From assembly GCA_003709165.1 (NCBI GenBank), contig RDRZ01000010.1, forward strand, positions 1-61,773: 61,773 nucleotides of DNA, in the 5' to 3' direction. Shown one piece after another: positions 1-8,453 of this stretch (within the stretch, counting starts at the first letter, position 1; every line of letters starts with the position of its first letter). This DNA comes from Flavobacteriaceae bacterium PRS1. GTDB lineage: Bacteria; Bacteroidota; Bacteroidia; Flavobacteriales; Flavobacteriaceae. A program made the translations under genes and the position numbers. Below the pieces are notes generated by a model. That model ran no database searches. It was not told the origin of the DNA and saw nothing but the letters and a program-made list of their open reading frames with translations.

Positions 1-18
1 TAAAATATTTTGCGTTAT

Positions 19-61
19 TTTTTTTAGACTTTACGGCAATCTATTGATGCCTAAAACTAAT
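19..61. repeat. 43-bp direct repeat, copy 1 (copy 2 at 825-867)
   Basis: A T-run followed by AGACTTTACGGCAATCTATT and the shared 3' end of the lipoprotein genes is identical at 19-61 and 825-867, an offset of 806 bp. It covers the stop codon and downstream region of both paralogues and marks a tandem gene duplication. Copy 2 adjoins a terminator hairpin; copy 1 lacks one. Confidence 0.9.
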
Positions 62-657
62 TTACCTTAAAACCTAAAGCAATATATGGTTGTGCGAAAT
101 TACTGAAAGGACCAGTACCAGCTCCATCAAAATCTGACCTCAGAAAATCAACATTTCCCTGAATTATAGGATATGGTACATCTGAGGAATCCGAACGTCT
201 TAAAATTCGCCCAAGAATTGCATTAGTATTTGAGAATGCTGGCACTATAGTTCGTCTGACAGTAATAATATCTCCACTAGATACAATTAGGAGTAATAGG
301 TTGATAATCTAAATTAGGTCCCACAGTAAAAATATGATTTCCTGAATAAGAAGCACCAGATCTTTGGTTTATAACCTCCATAATGTATGTTCCTCCTACA
401 TAAGTACTTGGGTTTGGGTAACCTATACTACATATTTCTCCATCAGCATTGATTTTAATATCGTATTCTTGAATGCCTGCATCCATATATTCTGGCAAAT
501 CGTCATAGCCATTTGCAGTAGAAAAAGCACTTACAATAAAATTCTGGGCGTAAAAATCTTCACACACATTATTGGTTGGATCGTTATCATTATCACAACT
601 TGTAAATAGTAATGCTGCCATTAAAAGTGATCCGAATAAATTTTTTAAAGTTTTCAT
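57..657 (-). pseudogene. frameshifted lipoprotein, paralogue of the next gene
   Basis: Reading right to left, the gene starts at 657 with a lipoprotein signal peptide (hydrophobic stretch ending in FTSC at about residue 21) and runs 126 residues to a stop at 277-279. The homologous continuation (IVSSGDII..., ending IALGFKVN) lies in another frame and stops at 57. The two parts together align end to end with the intact 211-residue protein at 863-1498, for example in IQEYDIKINADGEICSIGY and the GFKV C-terminus. The break is a net +1 base near 283-290, without a long homopolymer. Function unknown; probably surface-exposed or periplasmic. The frameshift could be a real mutation or a sequencing error. 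Confidence 0.75.
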
Positions 658-714
658 AATTTTTGTTTTTAATAAATTGTTTTTTGTTATTATTTAATTT
701 TTTGTGCAACTTTT

Positions 715-760
715 TTGTTGCTACATCTTTATATAAATAGTGTGTAAAGATTATTACCCT
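715..760 (-). promoter_or_regulatory. putative ECF-type promoter of the frameshifted lipoprotein
   Basis: On the minus strand GGGTAATAAT (750-759) is followed about 20 bases later by TATTTATATAAAGATGTAGC and CAACAAAAA. The same arrangement lies upstream of the paralogue (1545-1593). GGGTAAYAAT resembles a -35 box for an ECF sigma factor; assignment to the adjacent sigma gene is inference. Confidence 0.45.
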
Positions 761-796
761 GTTTTATTGTAAAAAATATATTTCTGTGGCAAACAT

Positions 797-831
797 AAAA
801 AAAGTGATGCCATTATAGCATCACTTTTTTT
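797..831 (-). terminator. intrinsic terminator of the intact lipoprotein gene
   Basis: A perfect 7-bp stem GTGATGC/GCATCAC (804-810 and 818-824) with a 7-base loop is flanked by A7 and T7, so it can act on either strand. It lies 32 bases past the stop of the gene at 863-1498. Confidence 0.85.
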
Positions 832-862
832 AGACTTTACGGCAATCTATTGATGCCTAAAA

Positions 863-1498
863 CTAATATACCTTGAATCCTAAACCTATATATGGAATTG
901 CTTTATCTTCTATAGAATAAACATTGTTTCCAAAAACTGCTGCCCAACTACCGCTCTCTCCATAAAGTCTAGAACTTAAAAAAGTTACATTTCCTACTGT
1001 TATTGGGAATAGAAATTCTAACCTATCTGACCTTACTAAAACTCTCCCTACAGTTTCACTTATTGAATTTAATGCCACTGTTTTTCTACTAACTTTAATT
1101 ATATCTCCGCTTGACACACCAATTACTGCTCCAAAATTTAGTGGTTGATACGAAAAACTTTGAGAAAACATATGAACTCCATCATAAACAAGAAAACCAT
1201 TTTTACTTATTCTCATTTCATACTCTCCTGATGGATATGCTGATGGAGCTTCATATCCTATACTACATATTTCTCCATTGGCATTGATTTTAATTTCATA
1301 CTCTTGTATTTCAACATCCATTAAATCTGGAATATCGTCATAATAAGTTCCAGTTGTAAAAGCTGTTGTAATTGCATTTGTTACATAATTCTCTTCGCAA
1401 ACATTATTTAAGGGATTAGTATCATTATCACATCCTATAAAATTCATAGAGATTGATAAAATCAATAATACTCTTAAAGTTATTTTTAAATTTCTCAT
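863..1498 (-). CDS. hypothetical lipoprotein (intact paralogue)
   Basis: A 211-residue protein with an N-terminal hydrophobic segment and a Cys at about residue 23 (NFIGC), followed by DNDTNPLNN, typical of Bacteroidetes lipoproteins with acidic residues after the lipobox. The mature part carries a conserved IQEYEIKINANGEICSIGY block and ends in GLGFKVY; no known domain is recognised. It is a tandem duplicate of the broken gene at 57-657. It is divergent from the sigma factor at 1638 and shares with its paralogue a GGGTAAYAAT upstream motif, so both are plausible targets of that sigma factor. Function unknown. Confidence 0.75.
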   Translation of the reverse strand: MRNLKITLRVLLILSISMNFIGCDNDTNPLNNVCEENYVTNAITTAFTTGTYYDDIPDLMDVEIQEYEIKINANGEICSIGYEAPSAYPSGEYEMRISKNGFLVYDGVHMFSQSFSYQPLNFGAVIGVSSGDIIKVSRKTVALNSISETVGRVLVRSDRLEFLFPITVGNVTFLSSRLYGESGSWAAVFGNNVYSIEDKAIPYIGLGFKVY

Positions 1499-1544
1499 AA
1501 TTGTTGTTTTTAAAAGTTTATTTTATTTGTTTTTGAGTAACATC

Positions 1545-1593
1545 TTTTTGTTGTTACAGCCTTATATCAATATCCTTTTAAAATTGTTACCCT
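1545..1593 (-). promoter_or_regulatory. putative ECF-type promoter of the intact lipoprotein
   Basis: On the minus strand GGGTAACAAT (1583-1592) is followed by TATTGATATAAGGCTGTAAC and CAACAAAAA, matching the upstream region of the paralogue in order and spacing. The segment also holds a short stem (GTAAC...GTTAC) that would lie in the 5' leader. It is the divergent region shared with the sigma factor gene. Confidence 0.5.
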
Positions 1594-1637
1594 TTTGTTT
1601 TAAAGTTTTTATATTTTAGTTGAAAATTAAAGCGCTA

Positions 1638-2219
1638 ATGAGCGATAAACAGCTACACGAGGATCAAAAATATATTGAAGGATTGTTAGGAAACAATTCA
1701 TTTGTTATTCAGGCTATTTATAACAAATTTGCGCCTAAAGTAATTAGTTATATAAAGAGTAATAGTGGTGATGAAGATAGTGCCAAAGATATTATTCAAG
1801 AGGTATTAATTACAATTTACAATCAGGCAAAAGAAAAAAACCTTCAGCTTACTTGTCCATTTGACGCTTACTTCTTTTTATTATGTAAACGGAAATGGTT
1901 AAACGAATTAAAAAAAACAAATAAAAAAGAGGTAACAATTAATGAAGAGACCTTATCTAAAAATGACAGTGCTCTAGAATTAGTTGATGAAACTGATTTA
2001 TTTGAAGAAAAACAACATTTATTCAATTTAATGTTTCAACAACTAGGAACAGCTTGCAAAGACTTACTTAAAGCTACTTTTAAAATAAAATCTATGGAAG
2101 AGGTAGCTAAAAGCTTAGGTGTAACATATGCTTATGCAAGAAAAAAGAAATCGTTATGTATAGGTAAATTAACCAAGCTAGTAAAAGAGTCGCCAAAGTA
2201 TAACCAACTTTATAATTAA
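1638..2219 (+). CDS. RNA polymerase sigma factor, ECF-like (sigma-70 family)
   Basis: About 193 residues from the ATG at 1638; an in-frame TTG at 1620 is less likely. Region 2 is visible (IYNKFAPKVISYIKS, then DEDSAKDIIQEVLITIY), followed by an acidic linker and a C-terminal region-4 helix-turn-helix (SMEEVAKSLGVTYAYARKKK) expected to contact the -35 element. It is followed after 4 bases by a membrane protein that looks like its anti-sigma factor, and is divergent from two lipoprotein genes that share an upstream motif. Inference: it senses an envelope signal and drives the lipoproteins. The exact ECF group cannot be assigned by eye. Confidence 0.85.
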   Translation: MSDKQLHEDQKYIEGLLGNNSFVIQAIYNKFAPKVISYIKSNSGDEDSAKDIIQEVLITIYNQAKEKNLQLTCPFDAYFFLLCKRKWLNELKKTNKKEVTINEETLSKNDSALELVDETDLFEEKQHLFNLMFQQLGTACKDLLKATFKIKSMEEVAKSLGVTYAYARKKKSLCIGKLTKLVKESPKYNQLYN

Positions 2220-2223
2220 AGCC

Positions 2224-2958
2224 ATGAACAATCAAGATCACATACTATTTGAAGGCTATATATCTAAAACATTGTCTTTAGAAGAAAGGGCTACTTTTGA
2301 AAACAGATTACAAAACGACCAAGAGTTTAAAAAGGAATTTGCTACATATAAAGACCTTAATAACTTTTTAGAATATAAGTTTGGAAACGAGGAGCAATCA
2401 AAAGCTTTTAAAAACAACCTGTACAAAGTTTCAGAAGATTATTTTAACAAAGAGGCAACAGAAACCAAAACTATCAAATTCTTACCTTGGAAATATACTG
2501 TTGCTGCTAGTTTTGTAGCGCTTTTAGGATTGTTTGTTTTTAATAATTTTTCGAATCCAACATATAGCGATTTTTCTAATTACGATACTATAAGTTTAAC
2601 GATTAGAGGAGAACAAGAATCAACTGTAAAAAACGCAGAGATTGCATTTAACACTGCTAATTATGCTGAAGCAGACAAGGCTTTTAAAGAATTACTTGAA
2701 ACAGACAATACTAATACAGAGTTTCAATTTTATAGAGCGATTGCTAATATTGAGCTCGATAATTTTGAAGTTGCAGATTTATTGTTGAAAAACTTGAGTA
2801 AAGGTACTTCGGCATATAAAAATAAAGCCACTTGGTATTTAGCATTAAGTAAGTTAAAACAAAAAGAAAATAAAGCGTGTATAAATATTCTTAAAACAAT
2901 TCCAGAAGATGTTGAAGATTTTAAGCAAGCACAAAAGCTATTGAAGAAATTACAATAA
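2224..2958 (+). CDS. membrane protein with anti-sigma-like N-terminus and TPR C-terminus
   Basis: A 244-residue protein. The N-terminal ~80 residues are soluble and include an EGYISKTLSLEERATFENRL segment resembling the zinc-less anti-sigma N-termini found beside Bacteroidetes sigma factors. One membrane segment follows at about 91-107 (YTVAASFVALLGLFVF), then a periplasmic part with TPR-like helices (NAEIAFNTANYAEADKAFKELL; ANIELDNFEVADLLLKNL). It begins 4 bases after the sigma gene and ends at a terminator, so the two form a closed operon. A role as anti-sigma factor is inferred from topology and context. Confidence 0.7.
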   Translation: MNNQDHILFEGYISKTLSLEERATFENRLQNDQEFKKEFATYKDLNNFLEYKFGNEEQSKAFKNNLYKVSEDYFNKEATETKTIKFLPWKYTVAASFVALLGLFVFNNFSNPTYSDFSNYDTISLTIRGEQESTVKNAEIAFNTANYAEADKAFKELLETDNTNTEFQFYRAIANIELDNFEVADLLLKNLSKGTSAYKNKATWYLALSKLKQKENKACINILKTIPEDVEDFKQAQKLLKKLQ

Positions 2959-2986
2959 AAAAAGCCGCTTTTTAGTGGCTTTTTTT
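2957..2986 (+). terminator. intrinsic terminator after sigma/anti-sigma operon
   Basis: A7 followed by GCCGCT, a short loop, AGTGGC and T7 (stem with one G-U pair) overlaps the stop codon of the anti-sigma-like gene. The flanking A and T tracts make it usable by the convergent gene ending at 3003 as well. Confidence 0.85.
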
Positions 2987-3002
2987 ACAAGATATATTTT
3001 TG

Positions 3003-3524
3003 TTATGCTTTGGATTTCATAGTATCACATTTCTTTTTACATTCAGCAGATTTTTCAATACATTTCGCACAGTCTTTTTTAGTACAGTCATGGGTACATT
3101 TAGCTTTGCATTCTTTGTCTTTAGATAGGCTAACTTCTGAAAAATTTTCAACAACTTTCATGTCGCTAACTTTGTAAATATCTGCAAGATTTGTTACCGT
3201 TTCTTCTAAAGAATTAGGGTTAACTAGTGCTTCGTCATATTCTACCATAGCTAAATTTCTATCAAAATCAACAGTTGCATATTTAACGCCATCCATAGTC
3301 GCAATTTTCTTTTCTATGGTTTTTGCACATCCAATTTTGCAAGTCATTCCAGCAATGCTAAACTCGGCTTTAGCATACGTAGCATTAGGATTTAATTCTT
3401 TTTTTGCAATGTTGCTAGTGGTTTCAACCTCTATGGTTTTTATTTCGGGTTGTGTTTCATTTTTGCAGGCAGTAAAAATTGTGACTAGTACTACTAGTGT
3501 TAAAATATTTTTTAATGTTTTCAT
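3003..3524 (-). CDS. heavy-metal-associated (HMA) domain lipoprotein, Cys-rich tail
   Basis: A 173-residue protein. Signal peptide with lipobox Cys at about 20 (FTAC), then an HMA fold at about 50-120 with the metal loop GMTCKIGC (Cys62, Cys66). The spacing is CxxxC rather than the usual CxxC; this variant occurs in Bacteroidetes homologues. The C-terminal 40 residues are Lys/Cys-rich (ECKAKC, CTHDC, DCAKC, ECKKKC) and could bind more metal. It lies 28 bases downstream of the M16 peptidase gene on the same strand. Probably a periplasmic or outer-membrane metal binder; metal and partner unknown. Confidence 0.8.
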   Translation of the reverse strand: MKTLKNILTLVVLVTIFTACKNETQPEIKTIEVETTSNIAKKELNPNATYAKAEFSIAGMTCKIGCAKTIEKKIATMDGVKYATVDFDRNLAMVEYDEALVNPNSLEETVTNLADIYKVSDMKVVENFSEVSLSKDKECKAKCTHDCTKKDCAKCIEKSAECKKKCDTMKSKA

Positions 3525-3552
3525 ATGTATTTATATTAAATTATATGCGAAA

Positions 3553-5628
3553 TTAATTAAAATCTTCGTCGGTAACGCCTTCGTTAACAATTACGTTATT
3601 AATATTGAAAATGAGTGTTTGGGCTCCAGATTTAACAATTTGATGGTAGGGGAATTGTACTCCTTTTACTGGAGAATATTTTGAATAATCTACAATAGTT
3701 GTTATTTCATGACCTCCCATAGTCATACTACTTTCTTCACGGGCTAACAAACCTGTTTCTGTATTGTAATATTTAAAAGAGGTTTCGCCATCTTTTTCAA
3801 TTTTAACTTTATAAACGTCATTACCATTTATTGTATTTACACTTTCTAGAGTTAATTTATAGGTTTTATTATAATATAGCTCAGGGAATAGCACTATTTT
3901 ATTTTTTTGTTTTGCAAGCATTTCACCTTCTATAGGCGTTTTTCGTCCCTGTTGTTCAATGTAACCTGTTTCTCCGTTAAATTTTTGTTTCATTAAAACA
4001 CCCATACCTTCCACACTCATTTCTAAATATTCTTTATTAGGAACCATTAGTTTTATTTCTGCTTTTGGAGAAAAAGGAGCCCCTTCAATAGTAACATCGG
4101 CACTAGTAAGTAGTGTTTTTACAGCCATGGCATTATCTCTACCACCAATTGCTGCTATGTAATTATTAATAACGTTTTGCGCGGTTATACCACTAGGTAT
4201 TGGTTTTGTAAATTCTGGCTTTTCCACAGGATTGGCATAGGCATCAAAATATTTTATTGGGATTCCTGTTTTTTCTAGGTTCGCGATTACGTCACTTCCT
4301 TTACCAACCACAACAATTCGTGCGTTTTCGGTTTTAAAATAGATATTTGCAATACGTTTTACATCTTCTATGGTTACTGCATTTATTTTTTCAAGATAGG
4401 TAGTGTAAAAATCTGTAGGCAAATCGTTTATTTTTATATTTAAGGCATAGCGAGCAATAGTTTGAGGTCTTTCAAGTGCTAATACAAAATCTCCAACATA
4501 TTTTGCTTTGGCATTTGCCAATGCTTTATCAGTTACAAGTTCGGTTTTAATACGTTTAATTTCTTTTAAAATTTGAACTACCGAACTATCCGTTACCGCA
4601 TTTCTTACTGCTGCACCAGCGGTAAAACGAGATGTATATTTACTAGAACCAACCCTAGAACTAGCCCCATAAGTATAGGCATGTTCTTCGCGAAGGTTTA
4701 TATTTAAATAACTATTAAAACCACCGCCTAAAATTTTGTTTGTAATTAGAACAGCATGATAATCGACGTCCTTCATTTTTAAATTAACATTATTGGTAAG
4801 CGAAATATTAGATTGTACAGCATTTGGCATGTCCACAAAATTAATTTGTGTGTATTGTACATTTGGTTTAGCCTTAGGTACATTTGATGTGATTTCTATA
4901 GGTTTTTTCCAAGCTCCAAAATAGGTCTCAATTTGTGGCTTAATGGTTTTAAAATCGATATCACCAATTATAACCAAATATGTATTGTTAGGATTAAAAT
5001 ACGATTGGTAAAAAGCATTTACATTTTCTAAAGTTACATTGTTAACGGTTTTTTTGGTTATAAATTCGCCATAGGGATGTTTTACTCCATAGGATAATGC
5101 TCTGCCCACTCTACCTGCTACAGCATCTACACTTTTTTCTTGTGATTTTAATCCTTCAATAAGTTTGTCTTTTTCTTTTTGAAATTCTTCTTCAGTTAGT
5201 AATGGATGTATAGCGGCATCTGCCATTAATTCTAGCATCCGTTCAGAGTATTTAGACAATGCGCTTACAAAAGCACTTTCGGATCCAAAACGTAAGCTAG
5301 CGCCTAGAAAATCAATTTCTTCATTAAAATCGTCTTTAGAAATAGAGGTAGTACCATTACCTAGCATTGCTCCCAAGAGGCTAGATACTCCTGCTTTATC
5401 GCCTTCAGTAATTGGAGCATTGTCAATTCGTAAACTATAGGAAACTCTGGGAAGCTTATGGTTTTCTACAACGAGAATTTTCATTCCGTTTTCCAATACA
5501 AATTCTTGAGGAACATTTAAGGTAATTTTAGGTGCTGGTCCTGGTTTAGGCTGTTGCGATCTATCAATTTGGGCATTTCCGCCTAATGATAATAAAAATA
5601 ATGTGATTAATATAATATTAGTTTTCAT
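3553..5628 (-). CDS. M16 family peptidase, non-catalytic-type subunit with C-terminal extension
   Basis: A 691-residue protein with signal peptide (ending GGNAQ). Residues ~35-455 form two M16 domains, but the HxxEH zinc motif is absent: where it belongs the sequence reads GDKAGVSSLLGAMLGNGT. The second domain keeps the region resembling the substrate-binding R/Y subunit (REEHAYTYGASSRVG, residues ~310-325). Residues ~485-690 add a beta-rich extension resembling the lipoprotein-sorting fold seen on other Bacteroidetes M16 proteins. It follows the catalytic M16 gene by 127 bp, fitting a periplasmic heterodimer in which this is the partner subunit. Confidence 0.85.
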   Translation of the reverse strand: MKTNIILITLFLLSLGGNAQIDRSQQPKPGPAPKITLNVPQEFVLENGMKILVVENHKLPRVSYSLRIDNAPITEGDKAGVSSLLGAMLGNGTTSISKDDFNEEIDFLGASLRFGSESAFVSALSKYSERMLELMADAAIHPLLTEEEFQKEKDKLIEGLKSQEKSVDAVAGRVGRALSYGVKHPYGEFITKKTVNNVTLENVNAFYQSYFNPNNTYLVIIGDIDFKTIKPQIETYFGAWKKPIEITSNVPKAKPNVQYTQINFVDMPNAVQSNISLTNNVNLKMKDVDYHAVLITNKILGGGFNSYLNINLREEHAYTYGASSRVGSSKYTSRFTAGAAVRNAVTDSSVVQILKEIKRIKTELVTDKALANAKAKYVGDFVLALERPQTIARYALNIKINDLPTDFYTTYLEKINAVTIEDVKRIANIYFKTENARIVVVGKGSDVIANLEKTGIPIKYFDAYANPVEKPEFTKPIPSGITAQNVINNYIAAIGGRDNAMAVKTLLTSADVTIEGAPFSPKAEIKLMVPNKEYLEMSVEGMGVLMKQKFNGETGYIEQQGRKTPIEGEMLAKQKNKIVLFPELYYNKTYKLTLESVNTINGNDVYKVKIEKDGETSFKYYNTETGLLAREESSMTMGGHEITTIVDYSKYSPVKGVQFPYHQIVKSGAQTLIFNINNVIVNEGVTDEDFN

Positions 5629-5755
5629 GTGTTTATATTTTTTGTTTTTTAACGGTTATCCCTAGATAAATTCGGGACGCGCTATGCTGTTCGCAATAAT
5701 CATTTTTTCGTGAATTAAACTTTTTAGCATGCTCGTTTCATGAGTGTAAATTCTT

Positions 5756-7087
5756 TTATTGATTATCTTTTTTAGGCAAATATTCTATAACCACTCTTTG
5801 ATTCGGGTTTAAATATTTTTTTACTACGGTTTGAATTTCTTCTCGGGTAATAGAACGGTAAATGTTAATTTGATCGTTTATTAAATTAATATCGTCGTAG
5901 AGCAAATAATACTTTACTAAAGAATTAGCGATGCCTTGAATACTTGAATTTGAGTTTACAAAACGGTTTTCGAATTTATTTTGAAGTTTTTGATAGTCTT
6001 TTTCTGAAATTAATTCGGTTTGCATTTTCACTATTTCTTCGTCCATCTCTGCAAGTAAATCTGCAAGAGAAACTTTACCAAGAGGCAAGCTAAAAAGGGC
6101 ATAAATACTATAGTCCTTTTGAGGAATGTTTACCGCAGCTACTTCAAGCGCTTGTTTTTGCTCATCCACCAATTTTTTGTAAAGCTTTGAGCTTTTGCCA
6201 TCACTTAAATATGAAGATACCATATTTAAGATATACGAATCCCGTTCTTTAAATCCAGGAGTTCTATAAGTTGCTACAATTGCAGGAATTTGAATATTAG
6301 CATCATAAACAGTTGCCTTGATAGTTTCGTTGATTGGTGTTTCTTTAGGGAAATTTCTCGTAACCTCTGGACCTTTAGGAATTTCATTAAAGTATTTTTT
6401 TATAAGTTCTTTTGCTTTTGCTAAATCTATATCGCCAGCAACAACTAAAACTGCATTATTTGGTCCGTAAAATTGCTCATGATAGGCTATAAATTCATCT
6501 AAAGTAGCAGCATCAAGATGCTCCATTTCGCCAATATTTTTATTCTTATAAGGATGGACATTAAATAAGTTTTCATTTATTGCAAATAATAGTTGTCCAT
6601 AAGGTCTGTTGTCATAACTCGAACGTTTTTCTTCTTTTACAACTTCATTCTGCGTATCGACACCAATTTGGTCAATTACAGGATGAAGCATACGCTCCGA
6701 TTCCATCCAAAGACCTAATTCTAAATTATTAGAAGGAAATACTTCATAATAATAAGTTCTATCTATTGAGGTATTGGCATTGTTAGAGCCTCCATTAGAA
6801 GCTACTATTTCAAACCATTTGCCTCTCTCAATGTTTTCGGTTCCTTCAAATAATAAATGTTCAAAAAAGTGAGCAAATCCAGTTCTTTCAGGATTGCCAT
6901 TTCCTCCTAAATCTTTTCCTCCAACGTTATACATAACTCCAACGGTTATTACTGGCGCAGTGTTGTCTTGGTGCATAATAACGTGTAATCCGTTGTTTAG
7001 ATCGAATTCTTCAAATGTAACTTCTTGTGCAGAAGCTGTAAAACAAGCTAATACAAAAGCAGCTGAAGCAAATAAGCGTTTTTTCAT
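5756..7087 (-). CDS. M16 family zinc metallopeptidase, catalytic subunit
   Basis: A 443-residue protein with signal peptide (cut near ASAQ). The inverted zinc motif HxxEH is present as HFFEH (His73, Glu76, His77), and the third ligand is in NEVVKEEKR about 75 residues later. A second inactive M16 domain occupies the C-terminal half. Together with the motif-less M16 protein downstream it should form an active periplasmic peptidase; substrates cannot be inferred. The intervening 127 bp contain a GATAAATTCGGGACGCGCTA-type repeat rather than a gene. Confidence 0.9.
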   Translation of the reverse strand: MKKRLFASAAFVLACFTASAQEVTFEEFDLNNGLHVIMHQDNTAPVITVGVMYNVGGKDLGGNGNPERTGFAHFFEHLLFEGTENIERGKWFEIVASNGGSNNANTSIDRTYYYEVFPSNNLELGLWMESERMLHPVIDQIGVDTQNEVVKEEKRSSYDNRPYGQLLFAINENLFNVHPYKNKNIGEMEHLDAATLDEFIAYHEQFYGPNNAVLVVAGDIDLAKAKELIKKYFNEIPKGPEVTRNFPKETPINETIKATVYDANIQIPAIVATYRTPGFKERDSYILNMVSSYLSDGKSSKLYKKLVDEQKQALEVAAVNIPQKDYSIYALFSLPLGKVSLADLLAEMDEEIVKMQTELISEKDYQKLQNKFENRFVNSNSSIQGIANSLVKYYLLYDDINLINDQINIYRSITREEIQTVVKKYLNPNQRVVIEYLPKKDNQ

Positions 7088-7272
7088 GTGTTTTAATTTT
7101 GATTATGTAATTTAATATAGGTCTTTAACATTTAAAGAACGTTACAAAGGTTTACAAAAATATGAAATGAGAGTCATTATTGTTATAGTAAAAGTAAAAA
7201 ACAACACTGAATTTATAGGAAAACCGCAAATTTATTCCGAAATTTAAAAAGTATTAATGCTATCCAACCATC

Positions 7273-7818
7273 ATGAAAAAAATAGGATTACCTATTCGTT
7301 TCGGAATTGCGATTAGTGCCTCGTTGATTGCATATTTTTTAATCCTATCACTTTTTAATGTGCATACGTCTCCTATTTATAGTTTATTTAATAGTGTTAT
7401 TATTTCATTTGGAATATATGAAGCTATAAAATCTTTCAAATTAACGGAAGGCGACAAGTTTAATTTTACTAATGGTTTTACCACTGGTATTTTTACAGGC
7501 TTTATAGCAACTATTATTTTTACCATATTTTTTGCTTTTTATGTTGTAGAAATTGATACAGATTTCTTCATTAGGTTTCTAGAATCATTTAATAGACACG
7601 AAATAATATATTATTCCAGCTCTGAATCAAATTATTTTGAATTTAAAGACAATTTAAACGTAGTGCCAATGCTTGAGGATGGAATTTTAATTTTTGGTGT
7701 AATTCTTATTTTGTCAACAGTAGCTATTATGGGTTTCTTAACAACTTTAGTTTTAACGCTAATATTTATGCCATTAATTATGCGCAGTAATAATATTCTT
7801 CAAAATACTATACACTAA
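7273..7818 (+). CDS. DUF4199 membrane protein, copy 1
   Basis: A 181-residue protein with four predicted membrane segments (about 11-30, 35-50, 73-95 and 143-170), of the DUF4199 family common in Bacteroidetes; function unknown. It shares nearly the whole of its N-terminal 100 residues with the next gene (PIRFGIAISASLIAYFLILS), but has a longer loop (residues ~100-140) between the third and fourth membrane segments. Upstream DNA is also duplicated. Confidence 0.8.
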   Translation: MKKIGLPIRFGIAISASLIAYFLILSLFNVHTSPIYSLFNSVIISFGIYEAIKSFKLTEGDKFNFTNGFTTGIFTGFIATIIFTIFFAFYVVEIDTDFFIRFLESFNRHEIIYYSSSESNYFEFKDNLNVVPMLEDGILIFGVILILSTVAIMGFLTTLVLTLIFMPLIMRSNNILQNTIH

Positions 7819-7904
7819 ACTGCGAAATAAAATAAAAAACAAATTTTATAGGAAAGATACTATTTTTTTCCGAAATTTAAAGAAGTTTAATGTTATCTGT
7901 TATT

Positions 7905-8357
7905 ATGAAAAAAGTAACATTACCTGTACGCTTCGGAATTGCAATTAGCGGCTCTTTAATTGCATATTTTTTAATTTTATCACTTTTTAATTTACATACT
8001 TCTCCTATTTACAGTTTATTTAATAGTGTTATTACTGCATTCGGAATCTACGAAGCTATAAAATCACATAAATTAAGGGAAGCCAGTAAGTTTAATTATA
8101 CTACTGGTTTTACTACTGGCATTGTTACTGGCTTTGTAGCAACTATTATTTTTACAGTATTCTTCACTTTTTATGCCACAGAGGTTAATACGGATTTTCT
8201 TATTAAGTTACTCGAGGTCTTTAAAGGAGGTTATAATATTGGTATTGGTTCAGTAGCATTTGGTGTTGCAATTATGGGCTTTACAACAACAGTAATTTTA
8301 ACTTTGGCATTTATGCAACTTTTTAAAAATAGCAGAAATATTCCTCAAAACAAATAA
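7905..8357 (+). CDS. DUF4199 membrane protein, copy 2
   Basis: A 150-residue protein from the ATG at 7905. An in-frame ATG at 7890 exists, but in copy 1 the equivalent upstream ATG (7258) is out of frame, so the conserved start is the MKK one. It has four membrane segments and is a close paralogue of the preceding gene, with shared upstream DNA (TTATAGGAAA, CCGAAATTTAAA). Function unknown. Confidence 0.8.
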   Translation: MKKVTLPVRFGIAISGSLIAYFLILSLFNLHTSPIYSLFNSVITAFGIYEAIKSHKLREASKFNYTTGFTTGIVTGFVATIIFTVFFTFYATEVNTDFLIKLLEVFKGGYNIGIGSVAFGVAIMGFTTTVILTLAFMQLFKNSRNIPQNK

Positions 8358-8362
8358 ATCGC

Positions 8363-8392
8363 TTGTTGGTTAATTATTTAGCAGTATATTTG
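8363..8392 (+). promoter_or_regulatory. Bacteroidetes-type promoter of rplU-rpmA
   Basis: TTG (8363-8365), 19 bases, then TATATTTG (8385-8392) matches the Bacteroidetes TTTG-N19-TAnnTTTG pattern. The leader that follows holds a short palindrome, GCCTTCCGACAGGC, near 8399. Confidence 0.6.
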
Positions 8393-8453
8393 CACCCGCC
8401 TTCCGACAGGCAGGCTTATTTTTTGAACAAATTTATTCATAAAACGTTACGCT

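Noticed and set aside
1620-1637. TTG start of the sigma factor 18 bases upstream of the ATG
   Set aside because: The ATG at 1638 gives a normal sigma-2 start; the TTG only adds six poorly conserved residues.
3316-3684. 122-residue plus-strand frame across the HMA and M16 genes
   Set aside because: Spans two real genes on the other strand, with no recognisable content.
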